Origin: UBA11889 sp002313255
Lineage (GTDB): Bacteria > Pseudomonadota > Gammaproteobacteria > Pseudomonadales > Azotimanducaceae
DNA length: 15,159 nt
NCBI GenBank assembly: GCA_913045265.1
Contig: CAJWQX010000065.1
Coordinates: 1-15,159 of the forward strand
Reading direction: 5' to 3'
The notes under the pieces were generated by a model that was not told where the DNA came from, made no database searches, and was given only the letters and a program-made list of their open reading frames with translations. The translations under genes were made by a program, and so were the position numbers. Shown here one piece after another: positions 6,110 to 13,775 of the stretch. Each line of letters begins with the position of its first letter. Within the stretch, counting starts at the first letter, position 1.

Positions 6110-8518
6110 GTGCGAGGACCTGGCTTTAAGAGAGGAATGCCAAAGATGAAAGCCAAAAATGAGAAACAGCCGTCGGACCCTCGGGCGACCGCATCGCATG
6201 GGACTCGGAGACGGGCTTACGAGGGCTTCGATGGCGAGATCGGCCGGACATTCTCTGAGTCCACCCCGTCATGGCCCGTAGAGAATTCGGCCAGGCCGGG
6301 AAGCCCGAACATTATCTTGATGCTGGCCGACGATCTCGGTTATTCAGACGTCGGTTGTTACGGTGGGGAGATCGACACCCCCAACCTCGACGCCATCGCC
6401 GCGCAGGGCGTCCGGTTCACGAACTTTCATTCCACGCCGAAATGCTCGACCACCCGCGCGTCACTTATGACCGGTGTCGATCACCACCTCGCTGGCTATG
6501 CCGACGTCGTCCATTTCGATCCCGGCTACCCGAACTACAGAAATGAGCTAGGAGTCGCCCCAACGATCTCGGAGCGACTCCGGGATGAAGGGTACTCGAC
6601 GCTCATGGTCGGCAAATGGCATCTCGCGCGGGAAGCCCATATGGCGGTTGATTCACCGCGACGAAACTGGCCGCTGCAGAACGGATTCGACGAATTCTAT
6701 GGAATCCTCGACGGCTTCACGAGCCTGCACGAGCCTCACCAGCTCGTTGATGGCAACTCGATCAAGCACGTCGACGAGTTTCCTGATGGCTACTACCTGA
6801 CCGACGACCTCACGGAGCAGGCGTTGCAGATGCTGCGTGATCGCCACCTCGGCGAGCAGTCCCGCCCGTTCTTCCTCTACTTTGCACACGCTGCCGTCCA
6901 CTTTCCGCTGGAGGCCAAGGAGTCCGACATCGAGCAACAGCGTGGGCGCTACGCGATGGGTTGGGACCGGGCGCGTCTCGATCGTTTCGAGCGACAGAAG
7001 CTGATGAACATCGTTACTCCGGAGACGCAGCTGCCTTCTGGCGAGGAAGATGGTTACGATTTGCCGAAGTGGGATTCCCTCACCAGCGAGCAGCAGTTGG
7101 TCTTTGCGCGGTATATGGAGGTCTATGCCGCGATGGTGAGCAGCGTCGACCAGAGTGTCGGGCGACTCCGCGAGCATCTCATTGAGACGGGCCAGTGGGA
7201 TAACACTGTATTCCTGTTTCTCTCCGACAACGGTGCGAGCCAGGAGGGAGGCCCAGCGGGATCACCGTATTACTTAAGCGCTCCCAAGATTGCCGGGCTG
7301 CCGCAGACAGACGAGCACAAACGCCTGCTCTCACTGGAATTCGCCCACTCCGTCATCGACCTGATCGGCTCGCCGTACGCGAAGCCGGCTTACAACTGGG
7401 GATGGGCCCGGATGAGCAACACACCATTCCGACTGTTCAAGCGTCAGACCCATGCAGGTGGACATGCCGTCCCAGCCATTTTGTCGTGGCCCGCGGGCAT
7501 CACCGAAAAAGACGTTTTGCGTCGTCAGTACCTGCATGTGACCGACGTGCTCCCAACGCTGGTGGCTCTGGCGACGGGGCAGGACCCTCAACTCGACGAC
7601 ATCGATGGGTTTAGCTTCGTCGACTCCATCCATGATCCCGAAACCACCAGCCGACATCGCAAGCAGTACTACGAGATGGACGGCAATCGCGGCATGTACG
7701 TGGACGGTTGGGAGATCGTGGCCCGCTACGATGGTGTGGGTCGTTACTCGGTCGAGGATTGGGAGTTGTACGACCTCACCACTGATCCGACCCAGATCGA
7801 CGATCTGTCCTCCGTCGAGGTTGAGCGCACCGCCGCGATGGCCGCAGAATGGGAGGACACGGCGTGGGAGAAACAGGTGTTCCCCCTGGTGGACGACAGT
7901 GATCTGAAGGATCCGGTTTCGCCTACGGAGCGTCGAGCGTCCCGGCCCATAGAGATACTGCGCGGAGCCCAGACCCTGGACAGGTATCGCTCCCGGGTCC
8001 TCGTCCAGATGCGGTCCTTCGACGTGCGAGTGCAATTCGGAGACGGATACAAGCCTACCGACGAAGGTGTCCTGATCGCACAGGGTGATCAGGCTGGCGG
8101 CTACCTCCTGTACATCGAGGATGGCGATCTGCACTTCTGTCACAACTACGGCGGTCGGACGCGTGACTTCAACATGGATGCGCTCGGTCAGAACCTCGAA
8201 CGGATCGACCTTGCGTTCGTCGCCCAACCCGAAGGGGTGTGTTCTGTGCAAATCGAAGTCCACGGCGAGCAGCGGGAGGTCCCGGCACAATTCAACCTGT
8301 TCACCGGCGCGACGCCCTTCCAGGGGATAGATGTTGGGATCGACCGGAGATCACCGGTCTCACGGGCGTTGCGATCGCGGCGGGGGACGTTTGCCTACGC
8401 GGGTGCCCTCCGCTCCGTAACGATCACTCCGGGTCAACGCCTGAGTGAAATAATTCAATCGTCTACAGGCAATGTAGACGAACAACACAAACGACTGGCG
8501 GAGCGCCTCGATGACTGA
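6110..8518 (+). CDS. Arylsulfatase-like sulfatase (S1_4-type) with an atypical CSTTR active-site motif
   Basis: Hydrolyses sulfate esters by family. 802 residues with the alkaline-phosphatase-superfamily fold. Metal ligands are LADDLG (D74, D75) and LSDNGAS (D373, N374). The catalytic region is KCSTTRASLMTGVDHHLAG with C112 as the formylglycine cysteine and R116; GKWHL gives K169 and H171, and a later KRQTHAGGH supplies the second lysine/histidine pair. The GVDHHLAG continuation and the C-terminal beta-domain (about 600-790, with GVLIAQGDQAGGYLLYIEDG) resemble Pseudomonas AtsA-type alkyl/aryl sulfatases. The usual proline of CxPxR is replaced by threonine. No signal peptide is visible, implying cytoplasmic action. 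Start: GTG 6110 has AAGGTG 7 nt upstream; ATG 6146, with AGAGAGGA upstream, is a fair alternative. First gene of an operon with the decarboxylase. Confidence 0.92.
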   Translation: MRGPGFKRGMPKMKAKNEKQPSDPRATASHGTRRRAYEGFDGEIGRTFSESTPSWPVENSARPGSPNIILMLADDLGYSDVGCYGGEIDTPNLDAIAAQGVRFTNFHSTPKCSTTRASLMTGVDHHLAGYADVVHFDPGYPNYRNELGVAPTISERLRDEGYSTLMVGKWHLAREAHMAVDSPRRNWPLQNGFDEFYGILDGFTSLHEPHQLVDGNSIKHVDEFPDGYYLTDDLTEQALQMLRDRHLGEQSRPFFLYFAHAAVHFPLEAKESDIEQQRGRYAMGWDRARLDRFERQKLMNIVTPETQLPSGEEDGYDLPKWDSLTSEQQLVFARYMEVYAAMVSSVDQSVGRLREHLIETGQWDNTVFLFLSDNGASQEGGPAGSPYYLSAPKIAGLPQTDEHKRLLSLEFAHSVIDLIGSPYAKPAYNWGWARMSNTPFRLFKRQTHAGGHAVPAILSWPAGITEKDVLRRQYLHVTDVLPTLVALATGQDPQLDDIDGFSFVDSIHDPETTSRHRKQYYEMDGNRGMYVDGWEIVARYDGVGRYSVEDWELYDLTTDPTQIDDLSSVEVERTAAMAAEWEDTAWEKQVFPLVDDSDLKDPVSPTERRASRPIEILRGAQTLDRYRSRVLVQMRSFDVRVQFGDGYKPTDEGVLIAQGDQAGGYLLYIEDGDLHFCHNYGGRTRDFNMDALGQNLERIDLAFVAQPEGVCSVQIEVHGEQREVPAQFNLFTGATPFQGIDVGIDRRSPVSRALRSRRGTFAYAGALRSVTITPGQRLSEIIQSSTGNVDEQHKRLAERLDD
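8460..8480 (+). promoter_or_regulatory. Perfect 8-bp hairpin at the sulfatase 3' end, before the decarboxylase start
   Basis: CGTCTACA-GGCAA-TGTAGACG forms an uninterrupted 8-bp stem with a 5-nt loop inside the last codons of the sulfatase gene, ending 30 nt before the decarboxylase ATG. A smaller TGAA-ATAA-TTCA repeat lies just upstream (8446-8457), in a locally AT-rich patch. It may act in the mRNA as a processing or stability element, or modulate translation of the coupled gene. Not a terminator: no T-run follows. Confidence 0.4.
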
Positions 8519-9992
8519 TTTTTTACCTGATCCGGATAATTCCGACAACCTCAGCGGACCGACGCCGTCCTATCACATGGACCCCGACGAGTTTCGTCGT
8601 CATGGGTATGCACTGATCGACTGGTTGGCTAATTACATGGAAACCGTCGGCGAGCGCCAGGTGATGCCGGACGTCGAGCCGGGAGACATTGCCGCGAGCA
8701 TTCCAGCGACGGCCCCGGAAAAGCCGGAGCGGTTCGAGGACCTGATTGGTGATCTCGACAAGGTCGTGATGCCGGGTATCACCCACTGGCAGTCTCCGGG
8801 GTGGTTCGCGTACTACCCCGCAACTACGTCAGGACCCTCCATCCTGGGCGAGCTCGTCAGCGCGGGCCTCGGGGTGCAGGGGATGCTCTGGTCGACGAGC
8901 CCGGCGGCGACCGAGATCGAGAATCGAGTCACGGACTGGCTGGTGGATCTCCTCGGCCTCCCCGCAACATGGCGAAACCGGACCGGCCCGGGCGGTGGGG
9001 TCCTCCAGTCGAGTGCTTCGGACTCAACTCACCTGATCCATGTGGTCGCCCGCGAACGAGCGATGGCTGGGCAGAGCCAGCGGCCGGCGTTCGTCGCCTA
9101 TACCTCGGCCCAGGCACATTCCTCCGTCGAGAAGGGGGCCCGCGTTGCCTGCATCGAACATTTCCGGGCGATCGATGTGGATAAGAACTTGAGTCTCGAT
9201 CCGGTGGCGCTGCAAGCGGCGATCACCGCCGATCGAGAAGCGGGGTTGACGCCACTCATCGTCACGAGCTGCCTCGGTACCACCGGGACTGCGGCGATCG
9301 ATCCCATCGCCGCGATAGCGAAGATCACCAGCGACGAGGGCCTATGGCACCACGTCGATGCGGCATATGGCGGATCTGCCATGATCTGTCCGGAACAACG
9401 GCACCTCCAGGAGGGCGCCGCGACGGCAGACAGCTTCACGTTCAATCCCCACAAGTGGATGTTCACGAACTTCGACTGTAACGTTCTCTACGTTGCCGAT
9501 CGCACTTCGCTGATTGACGCCATGTCCATTACGCCTCCCTATTTGAAAAATGCAGCTTCGGAGTCCGGTAAGGTGATTGACTACCGGGATTGGCAGGTGC
9601 CCCTGGGCCGGCGGTTCAGGGCGCTCAAGCTGTGGTGGGTGCTGCGCAGCTATGGCGCTGAGGGGATTCGACACCACCTCCGGGAATACATCCGTCTCAC
9701 AGAGGTGGTTGCTGCGAAGATCGAACAGCACGATCACCTCGCTCTGACCGCTCTGGTCCACTTCGGTTTGGTGTGCTTCCATCATCGTTCCGGGAACGAG
9801 GCCACCGACGCGTTGCTGAATACGATCAATCGGGTGCCCAACATCTTTCTGACGGGTTCGAGCCTTGACTCGAAACACTTCATCCGGTTGTCGATCGGCT
9901 CGACGTCGACGACCGCCGAGGCCGTCGAGCGACTGTGGGGCATCATCGATCGGGCCGCTTCGGCGAACGTGCCGATGTCGGATCCCGCGTGA
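8511..9992 (+). CDS. PLP-dependent aromatic-L-amino-acid-type decarboxylase (group II)
   Basis: 493 residues, matching the aromatic-L-amino-acid (DOPA/tyrosine/tryptophan) decarboxylase family end to end. Visible are the N-terminal EFRRHGYALIDWLANYMETV (27-46), MPGITHWQSP (87-96), PLP-stacking H203 in QAHSSVEKGA, D283 in HVDAAYGG that pairs with the PLP nitrogen, and the Schiff-base K315 in FNPHKWMFTNFDC. The flexible-loop tyrosine Y344 (TPPYLKN), needed for protonation after CO2 loss and changed to Phe in aldehyde synthases, is present, so simple decarboxylation is expected. The gene starts within the sulfatase stop (ATGACTGA, 8-bp overlap) with CGGAG 7 nt upstream, so the two are translationally coupled. 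It would turn an aromatic amino acid into its amine in the cytoplasm. The exact substrate is not readable. Confidence 0.92.
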   Translation: MTDFLPDPDNSDNLSGPTPSYHMDPDEFRRHGYALIDWLANYMETVGERQVMPDVEPGDIAASIPATAPEKPERFEDLIGDLDKVVMPGITHWQSPGWFAYYPATTSGPSILGELVSAGLGVQGMLWSTSPAATEIENRVTDWLVDLLGLPATWRNRTGPGGGVLQSSASDSTHLIHVVARERAMAGQSQRPAFVAYTSAQAHSSVEKGARVACIEHFRAIDVDKNLSLDPVALQAAITADREAGLTPLIVTSCLGTTGTAAIDPIAAIAKITSDEGLWHHVDAAYGGSAMICPEQRHLQEGAATADSFTFNPHKWMFTNFDCNVLYVADRTSLIDAMSITPPYLKNAASESGKVIDYRDWQVPLGRRFRALKLWWVLRSYGAEGIRHHLREYIRLTEVVAAKIEQHDHLALTALVHFGLVCFHHRSGNEATDALLNTINRVPNIFLTGSSLDSKHFIRLSIGSTSTTAEAVERLWGIIDRAASANVPMSDPA

Positions 9993-10134
9993 GCGAGCGA
10001 GCCAGTCTGCTGGTGCTGCCCAAGGTCTGAACGCAGGCGGCAAAACGAGATTTCAATGGAGTAGTAGTCCTGAGAGACGGCCCCATGCAACTTAAGAACA
10101 CAGTGTGGAAAACGACACACCAAAAGGAAAAAAT

Positions 10135-11511
10135 ATGATTTCAGAACAGGAACTCGAAGCACTGTCATTTCCCGGCGCGCCGAAAATCGTCTCGGCTGCT
10201 CTTCCAGGGCCGAAGAGTGCAAGCTTGCTCGAGGAGGCGCCGGACTACGAGTCCATGACCCGCGGAGGCGGGCGGTTCCCGCTGGTCTTCGACCATGGCA
10301 AGGGTGTGACGGTACGCGATCCGGACGGTAACCTTTACATCGATATGTCGGCAGGGGTCGCGGTCAACAGCGTCGGACGAGTCCATCCTGAAGTCATCGC
10401 TGCGATCGAACGCCAGTCCAAAGTGCTTATGCACGGATCCGATATCAGCAACACCAAACGGGGGGAGCTCGCAAAGAAAATTGCGTCGGTGGCACCTCCC
10501 GGCCTGCGTGACAATTGCATCACCTACTTTACACAGAGCGGCAGTGGCGCAGTGGAGAGTGCGGTCAAGTTCGCGAAAAGGATCACGGGAAAGCATCAGA
10601 TCGTTGCATTTCATGGGGCGTATCACGGGACGTGGCATGCCGCGAACTCGCTCACGACTGGCGATCAGTACCGGAGCGGATATGGGCCCTTCATGGCTGG
10701 CGTGATCCACTTGCCGTATCAGTACTGCTATCGCTGCCCCTTCGGTTTGGAACGCAGCAGTTGCGGCATGGCCTGCGCAGGCTATGCGGAACATGTGCTG
10801 AACACACCGTACACCGCGGCCGACGACGTGGCAGCGGTGATCATCGAGCCGCTCCAGGGGGAGGGGGGCTACTTGCCTCCGGATCCGGAATTCGTCCAGG
10901 CGGTCAGGGCCGCCTGCGACAAGCACGGCGCATTGTTTATAGCCGACGAGGTGCAGGCTGGTGCCGGTCGCACCGGGAAGATGTGGTCGATCGAGCACGC
11001 CGGAGTGGAGCCGGACATGATGACCTTCGGCAAAGGGATTGGAGGAGACCTGCCCATGGCCGGCCTCATGATGCGCCGGGATCTGGCTGTGCAGCTCGAC
11101 GACCATTCACAGCCGCAGACTTTCGCGGCCAACGCTCTTTCGGCCGAGGTGTGCATGACCAATCTCGAGATCATCGAGCGTGACGGTCTTGTTCAGCGAG
11201 CAGCTGAGGTCGGTGATGAGGCCATGCAGCGGTTGAAAGCCGCAGCCAAAGAGCTGGAGATCATCGGCGATGTTCGTGGTCGTGGTCTGATGATCGGTGT
11301 GGAACTCGTGGCGAACCGGGAGACCCGTGAACCGCTCAGCGCTGATAAGACCGGAGCCATCGTGATTGCGATGCTGCAGCGGGGGGTGATCATGGTGCCG
11401 TGCGGGCGATACGGCAATGTCCTTCGCTTGATGCCGTCCCTCACGATACCTCGGTCGTACATGAACGCCGGCATTGATATCATGCTGGACGAGTTGCGCA
11501 ATGCGCAGTAA
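10135..11511 (+). CDS. Class III PLP aminotransferase with a four-cysteine insert
   Basis: 458 residues, fold type I, ornithine/4-aminobutyrate/omega-amino-acid aminotransferase class. Key sites are QSGSGAVESAVK (134-145, phosphate binding), FHGAYHG (159-165, PLP stacking), D271 in ADEVQAGAGRTG and the PLP lysine K300 in TFGKGIGGDLPMAG. An insertion holds C198, C201, C210 and C214 (CYRCPFG...SSCGMAC, CX2CX8CX3C), known to me from a subset of this class. Start set at ATG 10135 with AAGGA about 6 nt upstream; GTG 10105 would add ten residues without a comparable site. It lies 142 bp behind the decarboxylase on the same strand, probably in the same transcript. It could oxidise the amine product to an aldehyde or transaminate a related amino acid. 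Substrate unknown. Confidence 0.9.
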   Translation: MISEQELEALSFPGAPKIVSAALPGPKSASLLEEAPDYESMTRGGGRFPLVFDHGKGVTVRDPDGNLYIDMSAGVAVNSVGRVHPEVIAAIERQSKVLMHGSDISNTKRGELAKKIASVAPPGLRDNCITYFTQSGSGAVESAVKFAKRITGKHQIVAFHGAYHGTWHAANSLTTGDQYRSGYGPFMAGVIHLPYQYCYRCPFGLERSSCGMACAGYAEHVLNTPYTAADDVAAVIIEPLQGEGGYLPPDPEFVQAVRAACDKHGALFIADEVQAGAGRTGKMWSIEHAGVEPDMMTFGKGIGGDLPMAGLMMRRDLAVQLDDHSQPQTFAANALSAEVCMTNLEIIERDGLVQRAAEVGDEAMQRLKAAAKELEIIGDVRGRGLMIGVELVANRETREPLSADKTGAIVIAMLQRGVIMVPCGRYGNVLRLMPSLTIPRSYMNAGIDIMLDELRNAQ

Positions 11512-11563
11512 GCGTCGGCTGGTAGCGAAGGCCCGCGCGATTCAGAACCAGGGGAGAACTACA

Positions 11564-13351
11564 ATGAAAATATTACCGGCTGCCATGCTGGCAGTAGCCT
11601 TGCTTGTCGTAGCATGCGGCAGCGAACAAGCCGAGTCGCCGGCAGACGCGGCTGACCCGACCGAGTCTCTGCACGCGCTATTCGACGAGTTTTTCGAACG
11701 CGGCCTTGAACTCAACCCGATGTCGGCGTCCAGAATTGGCGATTATCGCTTCAACGATCAGTACGCCAATTCGATCGGTCCGGAATATCGTGAAGCAAAC
11801 CGGCAGCTCGATGAGAAATTCCTCGCGCGCCTGCTGAATATCAATCGCGAGCAACTCGTGCACCAGGACAGATTGAGCTACGACCTGTTCCGGTACAACC
11901 GTGAACAGTCGCTTGAGGGCCAACAATTTCCCGGCTACCTGCAACCGATCAACCAGCGTTTACCGGCCTTGAATTCATTTGTGCAACTCGGTAGCGGCAC
12001 CAGCGTTCACCCGTTCAAGACGATTAAAGACTACGATGACTGGTTGTCACGAATCGATGGATTCGTCGTCTACGTTGACCAGGCGATCGCAAATATGCGG
12101 GAGGGTGTGCGACAGGGCGTGGTGCAACCGCGCATCCTGATGACCAAGTCCCTGCCGCAGATCGAGTCGCAGATTGTCGACTCGGCACAAGACAGTGGTT
12201 TCTGGGCGCCGATCGAAAATATGCCCAACGAATTTAGTAAGGAGGAACGGGAACGACTTACGGTGGCATTCAAAGATGCTATCGAGAACAAGGTTATTCC
12301 AAGTTATCAACGGGTTGCCAATTTTGTCGTCGACGAGTACCTGGCAGCGGCCCGGGATACGGTTGGGCAGTATGCATTGCCTGACGGACAAAAATGGTAC
12401 GCCTACAACGTTAAGCGTGTAACCACCACCGACCTTGCGCCGGACGAGATCCACCAAATTGGTCTGGACGAAGTTGCACGCATTCACAACGAAATTCGCG
12501 GTGTTATGACCGAAGTCGGTTTCGAGGGTGACCTCGAGGATTTCTTCGACTACATGAGCAGTAACGAGCAATTCTATTTCGATGAAGCCGAAGAACTGAT
12601 TCAGGGCTATCGCGACATGTTCGAACGGATTTCGGCCTTGTCGACTGACCTGTTCGACGTTTTCCCGAAGGGCCGCCTCGAAGTGCGTCGAGTCGAGCCG
12701 TTTCGCGAAGCGTCAGCGGGTGGTGCCTCATATCGTACCGGCACGCCGGACGGCAGCCGGGCCGGCGTTTTTTACGCCAACGCTTATAGAATCAAGTCGC
12801 GTCCAATCTGGGTCATGGAGTCGTTATTCCTGCACGAGGCGATTCCCGGCCACCATTTCCAGCGCTCCCTCCAGGTAGAAAATGCGGCCCTGCCAAGCTT
12901 CCGCCGCTACGGCGGCTCTGTGGTATTCACCGAAGGCTGGGGTCTCTATGCCGAGACTCTGGGCAAGGAAATTGGCGTCTATACCGAGCCGTATCAATAT
13001 TTTGGTGCCTTGAACGGCGAGCTCTGGCGCGCTATTCGCCTGGTTGTTGATACTGGCCTGCACGCAAAAAAGTGGACGCGACAGGATGTGCTCGACTTCA
13101 TGTACGCGAATTCGGCGGTATCAGAAGCGCGTGCGGTTTCTGAAGTCGACCGGATTATAGCCGTACCGGGTCAGGTCCTGGCATACAAGATTGGTCAGCT
13201 CAAGATCCGTGAACTGCGCGATGACGCGGAGGCGCGTTTGGGAGACCAATTTGACGTCAAAGCATTCCACACCCAGGTGCTGATGGATGGCCCGATGCCG
13301 TTATCGATGCTTGAGGACAAGATAGGCGACTGGGTGGAATCACAACTGTAA
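11564..13351 (+). CDS. DUF885-family lipoprotein, putative metallopeptidase
   Basis: 595 residues. The N-terminus MKILPAAMLAVALLVVACGS is a lipoprotein signal with lipobox VVAC (Cys18), followed by an acidic linker and the DUF885 domain (about 30-590). HEAIPGHH (424-431) is the family's HExxxGH-type zinc-site motif, with a downstream glutamate in FTEGWGLYAE (about 457) as a likely third ligand. This arrangement suggests peptidase activity outside the inner membrane, though few members are characterised. The start was chosen at ATG 11564, with GGGGAG 7 nt upstream and the signal peptide directly after; an upstream extension to 11474 overlaps the aminotransferase and is not believed. It follows the aminotransferase after 52 bp on the same strand. 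GC content is somewhat lower than in the preceding genes. Confidence 0.88.
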   Translation: MKILPAAMLAVALLVVACGSEQAESPADAADPTESLHALFDEFFERGLELNPMSASRIGDYRFNDQYANSIGPEYREANRQLDEKFLARLLNINREQLVHQDRLSYDLFRYNREQSLEGQQFPGYLQPINQRLPALNSFVQLGSGTSVHPFKTIKDYDDWLSRIDGFVVYVDQAIANMREGVRQGVVQPRILMTKSLPQIESQIVDSAQDSGFWAPIENMPNEFSKEERERLTVAFKDAIENKVIPSYQRVANFVVDEYLAAARDTVGQYALPDGQKWYAYNVKRVTTTDLAPDEIHQIGLDEVARIHNEIRGVMTEVGFEGDLEDFFDYMSSNEQFYFDEAEELIQGYRDMFERISALSTDLFDVFPKGRLEVRRVEPFREASAGGASYRTGTPDGSRAGVFYANAYRIKSRPIWVMESLFLHEAIPGHHFQRSLQVENAALPSFRRYGGSVVFTEGWGLYAETLGKEIGVYTEPYQYFGALNGELWRAIRLVVDTGLHAKKWTRQDVLDFMYANSAVSEARAVSEVDRIIAVPGQVLAYKIGQLKIRELRDDAEARLGDQFDVKAFHTQVLMDGPMPLSMLEDKIGDWVESQL

Positions 13352-13668
13352 TGCGATTTCATGGCATGACTAAGGGGTCAACAATTATTAACGGATTACG
13401 AGACACAATTCACGGGCGTACGTATTCTGCGTGGGACGAAAATACCCCCTCAAATCCAAGTTCCCTGCAAAAATGGGCTGAGCATCTCAATCTCGAATAC
13501 ACAGGATACGAGGAATATTCCCAATATTACATCTATAACTTCGCGCCGCTAACGACTTCAGAGAAGGTGCTTGTCGGCATGAGGATCAAAGATTGCGGGC
13601 ATGGTCTTAGGGCGGGTCAATATCAATCTGATTTCTTCCGAATATTCTCACAGCAAAATGGCACATAG
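13351..13668 (+). CDS. Hypothetical 105-residue protein, doubtful
   Basis: The ATG overlaps the stop of the preceding gene (TAATG), which would allow coupled translation, and the frame stays open for 105 codons. The product is soluble, without signal peptide or membrane segments, and rich in Tyr, Ser and Asn (for example YEEYSQYYIYNF). I recognise no family. The DNA is clearly more AT-rich than both neighbours, so this may be a small accessory gene, a foreign insertion or non-coding DNA that is open by chance. The start overlap and length favour a gene only weakly. Confidence 0.35.
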   Translation: MRFHGMTKGSTIINGLRDTIHGRTYSAWDENTPSNPSSLQKWAEHLNLEYTGYEEYSQYYIYNFAPLTTSEKVLVGMRIKDCGHGLRAGQYQSDFFRIFSQQNGT

Positions 13669-13712
13669 TCGGAGTACGACAGCGCGATATCCCGAGACAC
13701 GGCGATGAAGCT

Positions 13713-13728
13713 TTGCTGATACCAGCAA
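13713..13728. other. Hairpin in the leader of the dipeptidase gene
   Basis: TTGCTG-ATAC-CAGCAA is a perfect 6-bp stem with a 4-nt loop, 47 nt before the dipeptidase start. No T-run follows, so it is not a standard terminator; it may be an operator or an mRNA structure. Confidence 0.3.
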
Positions 13729-13775
13729 CTATTGTGCATCTCTATAGCGCGAGGACAGGTTGGAGGAATCGTAGG

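Noticed and set aside
7331..8290. 319-codon minus-strand open frame inside the sulfatase gene
   Set aside because: Shadow of a GC-rich gene: the plus strand encodes a continuous sulfatase with all motifs, while the minus frame has no recognisable domain and a low-complexity composition.
10165..11106. 313-codon minus-strand open frame opposite the aminotransferase gene
   Set aside because: The plus strand carries a complete aminotransferase; the opposite frame is rich in His, Arg and Cys without any family pattern, typical of antisense in GC-rich DNA.
11474..11563. 30-residue N-terminal extension of the DUF885 protein
   Set aside because: It overlaps the aminotransferase end and would bury the lipoprotein signal; ATG 11564 has a strong ribosome binding site directly before the signal peptide.
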